Positions 43,175 through 50,791 of a DNA stretch of 50,791 nucleotides are shown here, one piece after another. Under the pieces are notes generated by a model. That model did not search any database. It worked only from the letters and a program-made list of their open reading frames with translations, and was not told the origin of the DNA. Each line of letters begins with the position of its first letter. Position 1 is the first letter of the stretch. The translations under genes and the position numbers were made by a program. This stretch comes from an uncultured Bacteroidales bacterium (GTDB lineage Bacteria; Bacteroidota; Bacteroidia; Bacteroidales; P3), in NCBI GenBank assembly GCA_944320415.1, contig CALUHJ010000009.1:1-50791 (forward strand), read 5' to 3'.

Positions 43175-44038
43175 ATGCTTAGAGAGGGTAAAATTACAAC
43201 AATTTGTTCAAACAAAAGAATCGTCTGTCAAAAAAAAATCATCTCCCTGGAAAGTCCTCTCGTGATGGGTATATTGAACCTTACGCAAGACTCTTTCTAT
43301 GACGGCGGTAAATACACTACAGTATGCAAGGCGTTAAACAGAGTTGAAGAGATCGTAGAACAAGGAGGCGATATAATAGACATTGGAGCCTGCTCAACAA
43401 GACCCGGAGCAAAACTCACTACCGCAAAAGAAGAGATTGAGAGAATACTACCGGTATTGAAAGAGACTAGGAAACTATTCCCCGAATGCATAATATCAAT
43501 AGATACGGTTTGGAGCGATGTTTGTAAGGCTGCAAAAGACAACGGTGCAGACATAATAAACGATATATCGGGTGGTAGTTTCGATGCAAATCTTTTCAAA
43601 ACGGTTGGAGAACTGAACATGCCATACATACTTATGCATACACCGACAACACCCGACAAAATGCAAATAAGCCCTCATTATGACGATATTTTCATGGAAA
43701 TATCAAAATACTTCTGCGAACGATTGGACTTATTGTTACATGCTGGCGTCAAAGATATAATACTGGATCTTGGCTTCGGTTTCGGTAAAACGATAGAGCA
43801 CAACTACGAACTTTTAAGTCGGCAAAAGGAATTTGAAATATTCAACCGTCCCATACTAACGGGCATATCCCGCAAAAGCATGATATACAAACCTTTGAAC
43901 ATTACGCCTGACAAAGCATTGAACGGAACCACTTTCCTGCATGCATTTGCACTTGCAAACGGAGCCGACATATTAAGGGTTCACGATGTTGCAGCAGCAA
44001 AAGAATGTGTCAACTTGTACAAACTTTATAAAAGATAG
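43175..44038 (+). CDS. folP: Dihydropteroate synthase
   Basis: A 287-aa enzyme (family about 280) that joins p-aminobenzoate to dihydropterin pyrophosphate in folate synthesis. Start ATG 43175 is the first in-frame ATG after the promoter. Motifs: MGILNLTQDSFYDGG at 31-45 (Gln replaces the usual Pro of NxTPDSF), GACSTRPGA, DIINDISGG, LDLGFGFGK, GISRKSM and the final RVHDV. It is followed 6 bp later by cdaA, a pairing common in Bacteroidota. Confidence 0.96.
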   Translation: MLREGKITTICSNKRIVCQKKIISLESPLVMGILNLTQDSFYDGGKYTTVCKALNRVEEIVEQGGDIIDIGACSTRPGAKLTTAKEEIERILPVLKETRKLFPECIISIDTVWSDVCKAAKDNGADIINDISGGSFDANLFKTVGELNMPYILMHTPTTPDKMQISPHYDDIFMEISKYFCERLDLLLHAGVKDIILDLGFGFGKTIEHNYELLSRQKEFEIFNRPILTGISRKSMIYKPLNITPDKALNGTTFLHAFALANGADILRVHDVAAAKECVNLYKLYKR

Positions 44039-44044
44039 GCAGCT

Positions 44045-44839
44045 ATGATACCATTGTCAATAATACAAGGCTTACCGTCTTTCAACATAATAGATTTGAT
44101 AGACATAATAGTTGTCGCAACACTTTTCTATTACCTTTACAAACTCCTCAAAGGTACTAATGCAGTCAATATTTTCATCGGCTTTATACTGATATTCATA
44201 ACATGGAAAGTGGTAAACTTCCTCAATATGAAACTATTGAGCGAAATATTCGATCAATTCATTTCAGTCGGTGTAATTGCATTAATTATTATTTTTCAAA
44301 GCGAGATAAGACAATTTCTTGTCATACTCGGTTCAAAAGGCATAAACAAAAGATGGAAGAAGATAATATTCTGGAAATCCTATGAAGAACATGCAAACAA
44401 ACTGGACACAACACCTATAGTACAAGCTTGCGGCAACATGTCTAAAAACATGACAGGAGCATTGATTGTTATCTGCAAAAACAATTCTTTGGACAACATA
44501 ATACATACCGGTGATGTGTTTCAATCACAAATAAGTTCGCAATTATTGGAAACAATATTTTTTAAAAACACGCCATTACATGACGGAGCTGTCATAATCA
44601 ACAACAATAAAATACAGGCAGCACGTTGTATACTGCCTGTAAGTAAAAATACTCATATTCCTGTTTCAATGGGATTAAGACACCGCTCTGCAATAGGAAT
44701 AACAGAGCAAAGCGATGCCATATCTGTAATAGTCAGCGAACAATCAGGAAAGATCTCTGTTGCAAAACAAGGTAAAGTAAAGCAGAATCTGTCATTAAAC
44801 GAACTACAAAAATACCTCGAAGCCGAATTTAACAATTGA
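44045..44839 (+). CDS. cdaA: Membrane diadenylate cyclase CdaA (DacA)
   Basis: Makes the second messenger c-di-AMP from two ATP. The 264-aa protein has three N-terminal membrane helices (about 17-34, 41-60, 73-96) and a DAC domain with the catalytic DGA motif at 180-182 and the RHR motif at 212-214, both intact. Co-transcribed with folP. Only 5 bp separate its stop from that of the convergent DUF4831 gene. Confidence 0.96.
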   Translation: MIPLSIIQGLPSFNIIDLIDIIVVATLFYYLYKLLKGTNAVNIFIGFILIFITWKVVNFLNMKLLSEIFDQFISVGVIALIIIFQSEIRQFLVILGSKGINKRWKKIIFWKSYEEHANKLDTTPIVQACGNMSKNMTGALIVICKNNSLDNIIHTGDVFQSQISSQLLETIFFKNTPLHDGAVIINNNKIQAARCILPVSKNTHIPVSMGLRHRSAIGITEQSDAISVIVSEQSGKISVAKQGKVKQNLSLNELQKYLEAEFNN

Positions 44840-44844
44840 CTTCA

Positions 44845-45984
44845 TCAGTCTTTGCTGACAAACTTCAAAGCTCCTGTCTTTTCGTCAAAAACAATCTTGC
44901 TCGGGGAATCCATCAAATAGGATACAACTCCGAACTGGGATATCTTCAAAGTTTTCTTAAATGATTTATCCGCAATATTTACAGACACATTAACTGTTTC
45001 CGGAATTCTGTAATAAACTCCCACCCCTTTCTTAGCTATTGACGACTTTATTTTATCATTGTATGATTTTTGTTCCTCTATTTTGGCATAATTCTTAGTC
45101 GTATTCAAACTGTGTATATTAGCTACGATTGTAGTGGCATCCTTGTCTGTATTGGTCAATGGCAACACACCTTCTTTTTCCGAGAACTTGAATATTCCAA
45201 GCATTAAATCCTCTTCAACAATCAAAGGTTTTTGAGGTATAACAGAAAATGAATATCTGATTTTTTCCACAACTCTATCACCTGAAAACATTGCAACATA
45301 ACCTGCAATAATTCTATCCAACTGCTTGTACATAAAATCAACTGTTGTATTCATGTAAGTTCCATCCGTACTTCCGGAAAGGACATCCAATTGCAATTCC
45401 TTCAATCTTTCTATTTCCTTTACTGCCTTTTCCGCAGTCATATTCGGCATGCTCTCAAGCATACCTTCTGACAACAATCGTTGTACAATTGTCGGACTGG
45501 TAATATCTTTTTCTTCTTTTTTAAGTTCTTTAGGAGGATGAGGCATATCCTTATGATTAACTATAAGGGCGGCATCATTGTCTTTATTATTCTCCATTTT
45601 CTTGCTTATTAAAGTCAGAGCGCCTATATCGGATTTAACTATGTTAACTCCTCCTTCCGTATTCAAAAAATACGTCTGTGACGCATCTGCAACAGCTTCA
45701 GGTCTTATCTTTATGTCTTTTATCCTATAGGTAACCCCGTCTTTTGTAACAACATTCCTCAAACCCAACATATAAGAGTAATCGGCAAAACAACCCTTGT
45801 ATTCCGTAATCTTCTCAACCTCCACATCGAAAATCAATTCTGTCTGAGGCAATGAATAATACAAACCATTTTTATCAAAAGACATTGTCTCCAAAGAGTA
45901 TGAACGATATTCCTGTCCTTGCAGACTATAAACGCAAGCCGAAAAGGCTAATACGAAAACAAAACATTTACAAACTTTATTCAT
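44845..45984 (-). CDS. DUF4831-family secreted protein
   Basis: A 379-aa protein from ATG 45984 (the upstream in-frame TTG at 45990 is less likely) with a signal peptide (MNKVCKCFVFVLAFSACVYSLQGQ). The family block YYSLPQTELIFDVEVEKITEYKG is followed by a LGLRNVVTKDGVTYRIKDIKI segment and a helical middle. DUF4831 proteins are conserved in Bacteroidales with unknown function. It follows the WG-repeat gene by 6 bp and ends the agmatine operon. Confidence 0.8.
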   Translation of the reverse strand: MNKVCKCFVFVLAFSACVYSLQGQEYRSYSLETMSFDKNGLYYSLPQTELIFDVEVEKITEYKGCFADYSYMLGLRNVVTKDGVTYRIKDIKIRPEAVADASQTYFLNTEGGVNIVKSDIGALTLISKKMENNKDNDAALIVNHKDMPHPPKELKKEEKDITSPTIVQRLLSEGMLESMPNMTAEKAVKEIERLKELQLDVLSGSTDGTYMNTTVDFMYKQLDRIIAGYVAMFSGDRVVEKIRYSFSVIPQKPLIVEEDLMLGIFKFSEKEGVLPLTNTDKDATTIVANIHSLNTTKNYAKIEEQKSYNDKIKSSIAKKGVGVYYRIPETVNVSVNIADKSFKKTLKISQFGVVSYLMDSPSKIVFDEKTGALKFVSKD

Positions 45985-45990
45985 AACCAA

Positions 45991-47736
45991 CTATTTTGAT
46001 TTATTAATAGATATAACTCCAAATTTATCCCCATCCTTTACTATATAATAATCCTTATTTGTATAGTAACTCATAACAAGGCTAGAAAACAAAACAAAAG
46101 GTTTTACTTTCTTCGTTGTATATATAACTTGTTTTTCTTCAAAAGTATTATCTATAAGGCTAATATTTTTATCGGAAACAACCAAAGCAAAACCCTCTCC
46201 GAAAAAAGGACCTGCCATATCATAATATTTATCTGTCAATCTCTCATATGATTTTTTATCCACATAGGTCCATCCATCCTTAAACCTGACATTCATCATA
46301 CTATCCGTTTCATAGGTTATTGACAAAAATTCTTCCGGCGCTGTATCTCCATTCAGATATAGTCTCACTTTCCTTTTCTTCAACCTGTACTCTAAACAAT
46401 CAGGCAATGGCAAAACCGAGTCGGTTTTTTCAAAATCTATCACTCTGCCGTCAATTGTTACCAACCTTGACCCTTTTCTACCACCATCAAACAATGCAAT
46501 GTAATTATTGGTTGGAGAAACTCTCGCCTCCTTATAATCGAAACCCACGACAACATTGCCATTATTGTTTACAATACCCCATTTATCCTCTTGTCTAAGA
46601 CATATCATATCATTCATTATGGTCAGCACTTCATCATATTTTGGTTCTATTAGCCATGAATGTTCCAAACTCATAAGTCCATAAAACAAATCCTTTTCCA
46701 ATAATACGTTTATGCCACCCTCTTCCAATTGAATTATATCTATGATTCTATTTTCCGTCTCAAACAAGATTTCGCCATTAGCGGTAATAATCCTTTCTTT
46801 ATCCGCCAATTGCGCCACAAAAAAAGTATCTGTTTTTATTACAACATCCACCCTTTCATACAATGGCGGCACATAAACAGTATTGTCTTTGCCGAGTATG
46901 CCCCATTTCATATCTTTGGAAACATTGTAGAAATCTGAAATATCCGCAGGTTCTGCAACACTATACAAAGGTTGTATAAGCAATTCTCCTTCAGAATTCA
47001 TCAAAGCCTGCTCACCTTGCCTTATATAAGCCTTAACATAGATATCATCGTCATATTTTCCTGTTATGAAGTCTGTAAAAATAGGTTCGGACTTTATTTC
47101 ACCCTCGTTGTTTACTATTCCATACAGAATATCTCCATCAAGACTTCTTACTCCGAAAGCATACAGTTTACCTGCCACAAGAGTTTCCAATGACAAATAT
47201 TTTGCAGACAAGACCTCTTCACCGTCAGTATCATATATACCATACAAACCGTCCTTCTTTACAATTACAACATCTGAAAATCTGTCAATTATTTTCAAAC
47301 TGTCACCAAAAACTTTTTCCATCCTGTTGTTCAGCAACTCATATTCCCCATTTTCATAAACAAGACATGTTCCGCCAACAAAAACATTAAGCTGATACTC
47401 TTCATAAGAATCTTCTTTTCCTACAACCGGATAGGTTGGTACAAGTTTTATATTGCCATTGGTATCCGCGAAACCTACTTTGTCGTCAACGACATAAGTA
47501 ATCATACCATCTCCAAATACCTCTATACCATCATAAGAGCAATCCAATACAAATTCATTGTCTTTTACAACGCCCCATTTGCCGTCTTTCTTAACTGCAA
47601 AAAATCTTCCATCTAAAGACATTACAGAATCATATATCACATCGACACTCAAATAAAACAAATCCTGAGCACCAACAACCACATGATATATCATCAACAG
47701 AAAGTACAGCAATAGTCTCTTTATGTTCACTTTCAT
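45991..47736 (-). CDS. Secreted WG-repeat protein
   Basis: A 581-aa protein with a signal peptide (to VGAQ) and a series of WG-type repeats of ~45-60 residues, e.g. KKDGKWGVVKDNEFVLDCSYDG, DMKWGILGKDNTVYVPPLYERV and EDKWGIVNNNGNVVVGFDYKE. WG repeats form beta-rich binding surfaces in proteins of mixed function. Its start overlaps the aguA stop (ATGA type, 4 bp). Role unknown. Confidence 0.83.
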   Translation of the reverse strand: MKVNIKRLLLYFLLMIYHVVVGAQDLFYLSVDVIYDSVMSLDGRFFAVKKDGKWGVVKDNEFVLDCSYDGIEVFGDGMITYVVDDKVGFADTNGNIKLVPTYPVVGKEDSYEEYQLNVFVGGTCLVYENGEYELLNNRMEKVFGDSLKIIDRFSDVVIVKKDGLYGIYDTDGEEVLSAKYLSLETLVAGKLYAFGVRSLDGDILYGIVNNEGEIKSEPIFTDFITGKYDDDIYVKAYIRQGEQALMNSEGELLIQPLYSVAEPADISDFYNVSKDMKWGILGKDNTVYVPPLYERVDVVIKTDTFFVAQLADKERIITANGEILFETENRIIDIIQLEEGGINVLLEKDLFYGLMSLEHSWLIEPKYDEVLTIMNDMICLRQEDKWGIVNNNGNVVVGFDYKEARVSPTNNYIALFDGGRKGSRLVTIDGRVIDFEKTDSVLPLPDCLEYRLKKRKVRLYLNGDTAPEEFLSITYETDSMMNVRFKDGWTYVDKKSYERLTDKYYDMAGPFFGEGFALVVSDKNISLIDNTFEEKQVIYTTKKVKPFVLFSSLVMSYYTNKDYYIVKDGDKFGVISINKSK

Positions 47737-48758
47737 AACTTAGGTTCCTGTTGAGACAAACAATGGAAGCTACCCAAGCCCCAAATAATATCGGTAGAAT
47801 CTATACCTATCACCTTCCTGTCAAAAATTTGCTCAAATATTTGCAAGGCAATGTCATCCTGTACACAATTATACAATGGAACAATTACCGCCTCGTTGGC
47901 TATATAAAAATTCGCATATGAAGCAGGAAGTCTCATGTTATCCCAAATCACCTTTTCCGGCATAGGAATCTCTATTATATCCGGTTGCTTTCCATTTTCC
48001 AGTCTTGCTCTCTTCAGCAAAGAAAGATTATCCTGCAAGATCTGATAATTTTCATCATTTTTATTATGCTCTACAACAGTTACTATCGTATCCTTATTCA
48101 CGAAGCGTGCAATATCATCCACATGGCCATCTGTATCATCCCCAACTATTCCGTCACCCAACCATATAACATTATCCACATTGTAATACTGACACAACTT
48201 ATTTTCTATCTCCATTTGGGAAAGATGCGGATTTCTGTTTTTGTTCAAAAGACATGAAGTAGTTGTAATAAGACTGCCTTCACCATTTACGTCAATAGAG
48301 CCTCCTTCCATTATAATATGAGGTCGAAAAACCTCCAAGTCCAATAATTTTGCTATCTGTTCGGGTATAAGATTATCCAAATCATGCGGATACTTACCAC
48401 CCCAGGCATTATAGTCCCAATCCACCACAGCCTTTTGATTAGCCTTTAGTACAAAAGCAGGCCCGTGGTCTCTGCACCATGCATCATTAGTCCTGAAAAA
48501 ATGGAAAAAGATATTGTTCATATCTGCCTTCATGTCCGACAACTCCTGTTCTATCCTTTCCTTTGCAACAGCATCCTCAATAATTATATTTACTTTTTCA
48601 CCCTTGGACAACTCTACAATAAACCTGTTATATGAAGGAAATATGGCATCTATTTTTCCAGGCCACGAGTTTTCGTTATGAGGATAACTCAACCATGTAC
48701 TTTCATGTTCATACCATTCAGCAGGGAAATAAAAACCCAAATCTTTCGGTGTTTTCAT
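47733..48758 (-). CDS. aguA: Agmatine deiminase
   Basis: Converts agmatine to N-carbamoylputrescine and ammonia. The 341-aa protein belongs to the guanidino-modifying (PPAD) fold. Markers: WCRDHGPAF, WGGKYPHDLDN, IMEGGSIDVNGEGS, GDDTDGHVDD and the nucleophile Cys333 in GLGSFHCLSQQEP. It follows aguB by 6 bp, which supports agmatine rather than peptidyl-arginine as substrate. Confidence 0.94.
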   Translation of the reverse strand: MKTPKDLGFYFPAEWYEHESTWLSYPHNENSWPGKIDAIFPSYNRFIVELSKGEKVNIIIEDAVAKERIEQELSDMKADMNNIFFHFFRTNDAWCRDHGPAFVLKANQKAVVDWDYNAWGGKYPHDLDNLIPEQIAKLLDLEVFRPHIIMEGGSIDVNGEGSLITTTSCLLNKNRNPHLSQMEIENKLCQYYNVDNVIWLGDGIVGDDTDGHVDDIARFVNKDTIVTVVEHNKNDENYQILQDNLSLLKRARLENGKQPDIIEIPMPEKVIWDNMRLPASYANFYIANEAVIVPLYNCVQDDIALQIFEQIFDRKVIGIDSTDIIWGLGSFHCLSQQEPKL

Positions 48759-48764
48759 AATCGG

Positions 48765-49631
48765 TTAAATTTCATCTATAAATCTGTTTAATATAGGTCT
48801 ATATGAATCTATTCTTCTGTCTCTCATATAAGGCCAATGTTTTCTGTAATGTTCCGTCAAATCCAAGTCCACTTCCACAACAGCCGTTTCCTCTTCAATA
48901 TGCGATGCTTTGTAAAGCAACGTACCAAAAGGATTGGATACAAAACTTCCTCCCCAGAAAATCATATTTTCTTCCTTTCCCACTCTGTTTACGGACACCA
49001 CATGAACACCGTTGGCAATTGCGTGTGAACGCTGAATACATTGCCATGCTTCATATTGTTCCCTATTGGTTTTCTCATCTTGTGAATCAGCCCAACCTAT
49101 GGCAGTAGGATAGAATATGATATCAGCACCCATCAAAGCCACTATTCGGCTTGCCTCTGGATACCACTGATCCCAACATATCAAAACTCCTATAGTACCA
49201 AAACTTGTTTTAAATGTTTTATATCCCAAGTCACCAACAGTAAAATAAAACTTCTCATAATAACCAGGATCATCTGGAATGTGCATCTTCCTGTATTTTC
49301 CAAGATAAGTACCATCTGCATCAATGACCGCCGTAGTATTATGATACAAACCTTTGGCTCTTCTCTCAAAAAGAGATGCAACTATGACTATCCCCAACTC
49401 TTTTGCCAATTCCGAAAAAATTTGAGTAGTGTTGCCGGGAACACTCTCAGCCAAATCGAAATTCGAATAATCCTCCACATCACAAAAATACAAAGATGCA
49501 AACAATTCCTGCAGGCATACTATGTTTGCACCTTTTTCTGCACACTCCCTTATTTTTTTTATTGCCTTGTTCAAATTTGCCGTTTTGTCTTTTTCACAAC
49601 TCATCTGAATCAATCCAACTTGCACTTTCAT
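48765..49631 (-). CDS. aguB: N-carbamoylputrescine amidase
   Basis: Hydrolyses N-carbamoylputrescine to putrescine, CO2 and ammonia, the step after AguA. A 288-aa carbon-nitrogen hydrolase with catalytic triad Glu42 (LQELF), Lys115 (YRKMHIPDD) and Cys152 (LICWDQWYPEA). The ATG lies 1 bp after the transporter stop, so the genes are translationally close. Confidence 0.95.
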   Translation of the reverse strand: MKVQVGLIQMSCEKDKTANLNKAIKKIRECAEKGANIVCLQELFASLYFCDVEDYSNFDLAESVPGNTTQIFSELAKELGIVIVASLFERRAKGLYHNTTAVIDADGTYLGKYRKMHIPDDPGYYEKFYFTVGDLGYKTFKTSFGTIGVLICWDQWYPEASRIVALMGADIIFYPTAIGWADSQDEKTNREQYEAWQCIQRSHAIANGVHVVSVNRVGKEENMIFWGGSFVSNPFGTLLYKASHIEEETAVVEVDLDLTEHYRKHWPYMRDRRIDSYRPILNRFIDEI

Positions 49632-49632
49632 T

Positions 49633-50526
49633 TTATACCTTTTTAATTTTAATCTGACTTATTATCAAACCCGAAATCACTATCATTATTCCAACCGTCT
49701 TCATCACGGTGAAAGTTTCTTGACCAAATAAAACCGCAAATATTATGGTTACGACAGGTATTGCATTCGTAAATACGCTGGCCTTTGCTATGGAAAGTTG
49801 TTTGGCAGAATAGGAATATAGTATAAAAGCACCGGAAGAACAAAACACGGCCAAAAACAACAAATCAGATATGATTTTCCAAGACCAGACAACATCATTA
49901 AACTTATTAAGGTCAAATAACAAAAAGCATGGCAAAAACAACAAGGTTCCTATTATGTTCTGATATGTTGTTATGGTAACAGGTCCATATTCATACACCA
50001 ATCTCGATAAGACAACACTATACCCAGCTCCGGATACTACAGCCAAAACAAGAAGAAGAACCCCTTCCTTAGATGCGGAAAACACAAAATTCTCGTTCAT
50101 GCCCATCAATAATATACCTATTATGGAAATGACAACACCTGCTACCAGATTCCATTTAAACTTTTCATTGTTGAATATCCTTAACGCAAAAGAAGTAGCC
50201 ATTGGCAAGGTCGCTATCATTATGGAGGCAAAACTTGCGTCAACATATTTCATACTGAAATTCTCTCCTAAAAAATACAGAAACGGTTCACATAATGCCA
50301 ACAAAAAGAATAATGGAAAATCCTTTCTACGCACCCTGTCCAACTTACCTGTCAATAAAAAAAAAGAAAAAAGAATCAATGAAGAAACAAACAAACGCAC
50401 AAGCAATATGAGAAATACCGGCAATTTTGCATTAAGCAGTTCCTTGGTCCAGACAAAGCTTACACCCCAAAATATCATTGAAAATATTACAGCCACATAA
50501 CCGTATAAATACCTCTTAGCATTCAT
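49633..50526 (-). CDS. EamA-family (DMT superfamily) transporter
   Basis: A 297-aa protein with ten membrane helices in two EamA repeats (first about 10-140 with FWGVSFVWTKELL, second about 155-290). EamA proteins export metabolites, amino acids or polyamines. As first gene of the operon with aguB and aguA it could move agmatine, putrescine or a related amine; that is inference from position only. I find no clear -7 box in the 30 bp upstream. Confidence 0.88.
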   Translation of the reverse strand: MNAKRYLYGYVAVIFSMIFWGVSFVWTKELLNAKLPVFLILLVRLFVSSLILFSFFLLTGKLDRVRRKDFPLFFLLALCEPFLYFLGENFSMKYVDASFASIMIATLPMATSFALRIFNNEKFKWNLVAGVVISIIGILLMGMNENFVFSASKEGVLLLVLAVVSGAGYSVVLSRLVYEYGPVTITTYQNIIGTLLFLPCFLLFDLNKFNDVVWSWKIISDLLFLAVFCSSGAFILYSYSAKQLSIAKASVFTNAIPVVTIIFAVLFGQETFTVMKTVGIMIVISGLIISQIKIKKV

Positions 50527-50558
50527 TACTTACGTTGTTTCTATGTGTCAATATCTAC

Positions 50559-50587
50559 AAAAAACGGTGAGAGACAAACTCTCACCG
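50559..50587 (-). terminator. Terminator of the tRNA-Ile transcript
   Basis: A perfect 9-bp stem (50565-50573 with 50579-50587), 5-nt loop, followed in minus-strand RNA by six U. It stands between the tRNA and the downstream transporter gene. Confidence 0.85.
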
Positions 50588-50637
50588 CAAAATCCACAAT
50601 TATGAAAACAAGAAGGCTCTTTGAGTGTAAGCCTTCG

Positions 50638-50711
50638 TAGTCTCGGGCGGACTTGAACCGCCGACCCCTACATTATCAGTGTAGTGCTCTAACCAACTGA
50701 GCTACGAGACT
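50638..50711 (-). tRNA. tRNA-Ile (anticodon GAU)
   Basis: A 74-nt cloverleaf on the minus strand. The 7-bp acceptor stem AGTCTCG/CGAGACT is fully paired with discriminator A. D-arm GCTCAGTTGGTTAGAGC, anticodon loop CTGATAA (GAU) and T-arm with GGTTCAAGTCC are all present. The CCA end is not encoded. Confidence 0.95.
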
Positions 50712-50791
50712 TCTTTTTTTTATATATCATGAAACCTGTAAAGTAGCGGATTTTAACCAAGTTAAAAATCTCCCATCTTCCTTTCCCCTCT

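Noticed and set aside
1..50791. CRISPR arrays, insertion sequences, phage genes or integrase/attachment sites
   Set aside because: No spaced short repeats, transposase or integrase motifs, or tRNA-adjacent direct repeats were seen; the only long repeats are the two T9SS gene ends.

Overview
The window is a chromosomal segment of an anaerobic, AT-rich Bacteroidota bacterium, most probably a member of the Bacteroidales with a type IX secretion system (T9SS). The evidence is: repeated -7 promoter boxes of the Bacteroidetes type TAnnTTTGC; T9SS sorting domains and PorP/PorE-type proteins; a Porphyromonas-like hmu haem operon; an [FeFe]-hydrogenase maturase; pyruvate phosphate dikinase; and lysine-fermentation enzymes. 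I see no insertion sequence, prophage or CRISPR array. Gene density is high, and most intergenic gaps hold a recognisable promoter or terminator.

Layout. 1-1120: 3' end of a Ser/Thr kinase fused to an FGE-like domain. 1175-6800 (minus): ppdK, then a two-gene unit of a DUF362 ferredoxin-like protein and a beta-helix lipoprotein. 6931-8734 (plus): TM1266-type hydrogenase regulator and hydG. 8766-9524 (minus): secreted protein with a gingipain-type DUF2436 adhesin domain and a T9SS tail. 9815-19046 (minus): seven-gene haem operon (calycin-like lipoprotein, hmuY, hmuR, hmuS, hmuT, hmuU, hmuV). 19114-21244 (minus): recG. 21295-26347 (minus): two large T9SS surface proteins sharing an almost identical 640-bp 3' end, plus a small anchored protein behind a G13/C13 tract. 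26537-28573 (minus): CoA-transferase subunit A, kal and kce. 28642-33012 (plus): AMP-forming acyl-CoA ligase, a small secreted protein and an ADP-forming acyl-CoA synthetase. 33063-39256 (plus): a secreted protein, the porP/porE-like pair, and an ECF sigma operon. 39282-40371: outer-membrane barrel behind a C11 tract and a palindrome. 40449-43138 (minus): DUF1599, DoxX and dppB-like. 43147-44839 (plus): folP and cdaA. 44845-50526 (minus): transporter, aguB, aguA, WG-repeat and DUF4831 genes. 50638-50711 (minus): tRNA-Ile.

How the genes fit together. The metabolic genes describe amino-acid-fermenting anaerobic life: lysine is cleaved by Kce and Kal, CoA esters are exchanged and cashed in for ATP by the ADP-forming synthetase, hydrogenase disposes of electrons, and agmatine is turned into putrescine. 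The haem operon should capture haem (HmuY), import it (HmuR) and strip out iron with a membrane-tethered CobN-like protein (HmuS) served by an ExbB-like motor.

The most interesting reading is that both the haemophore and the receptor appear to have lost the His haem ligands of P. gingivalis, with Met residues at or near those positions. Two long C/G homopolymers just upstream of surface-protein promoters suggest phase-variable expression.
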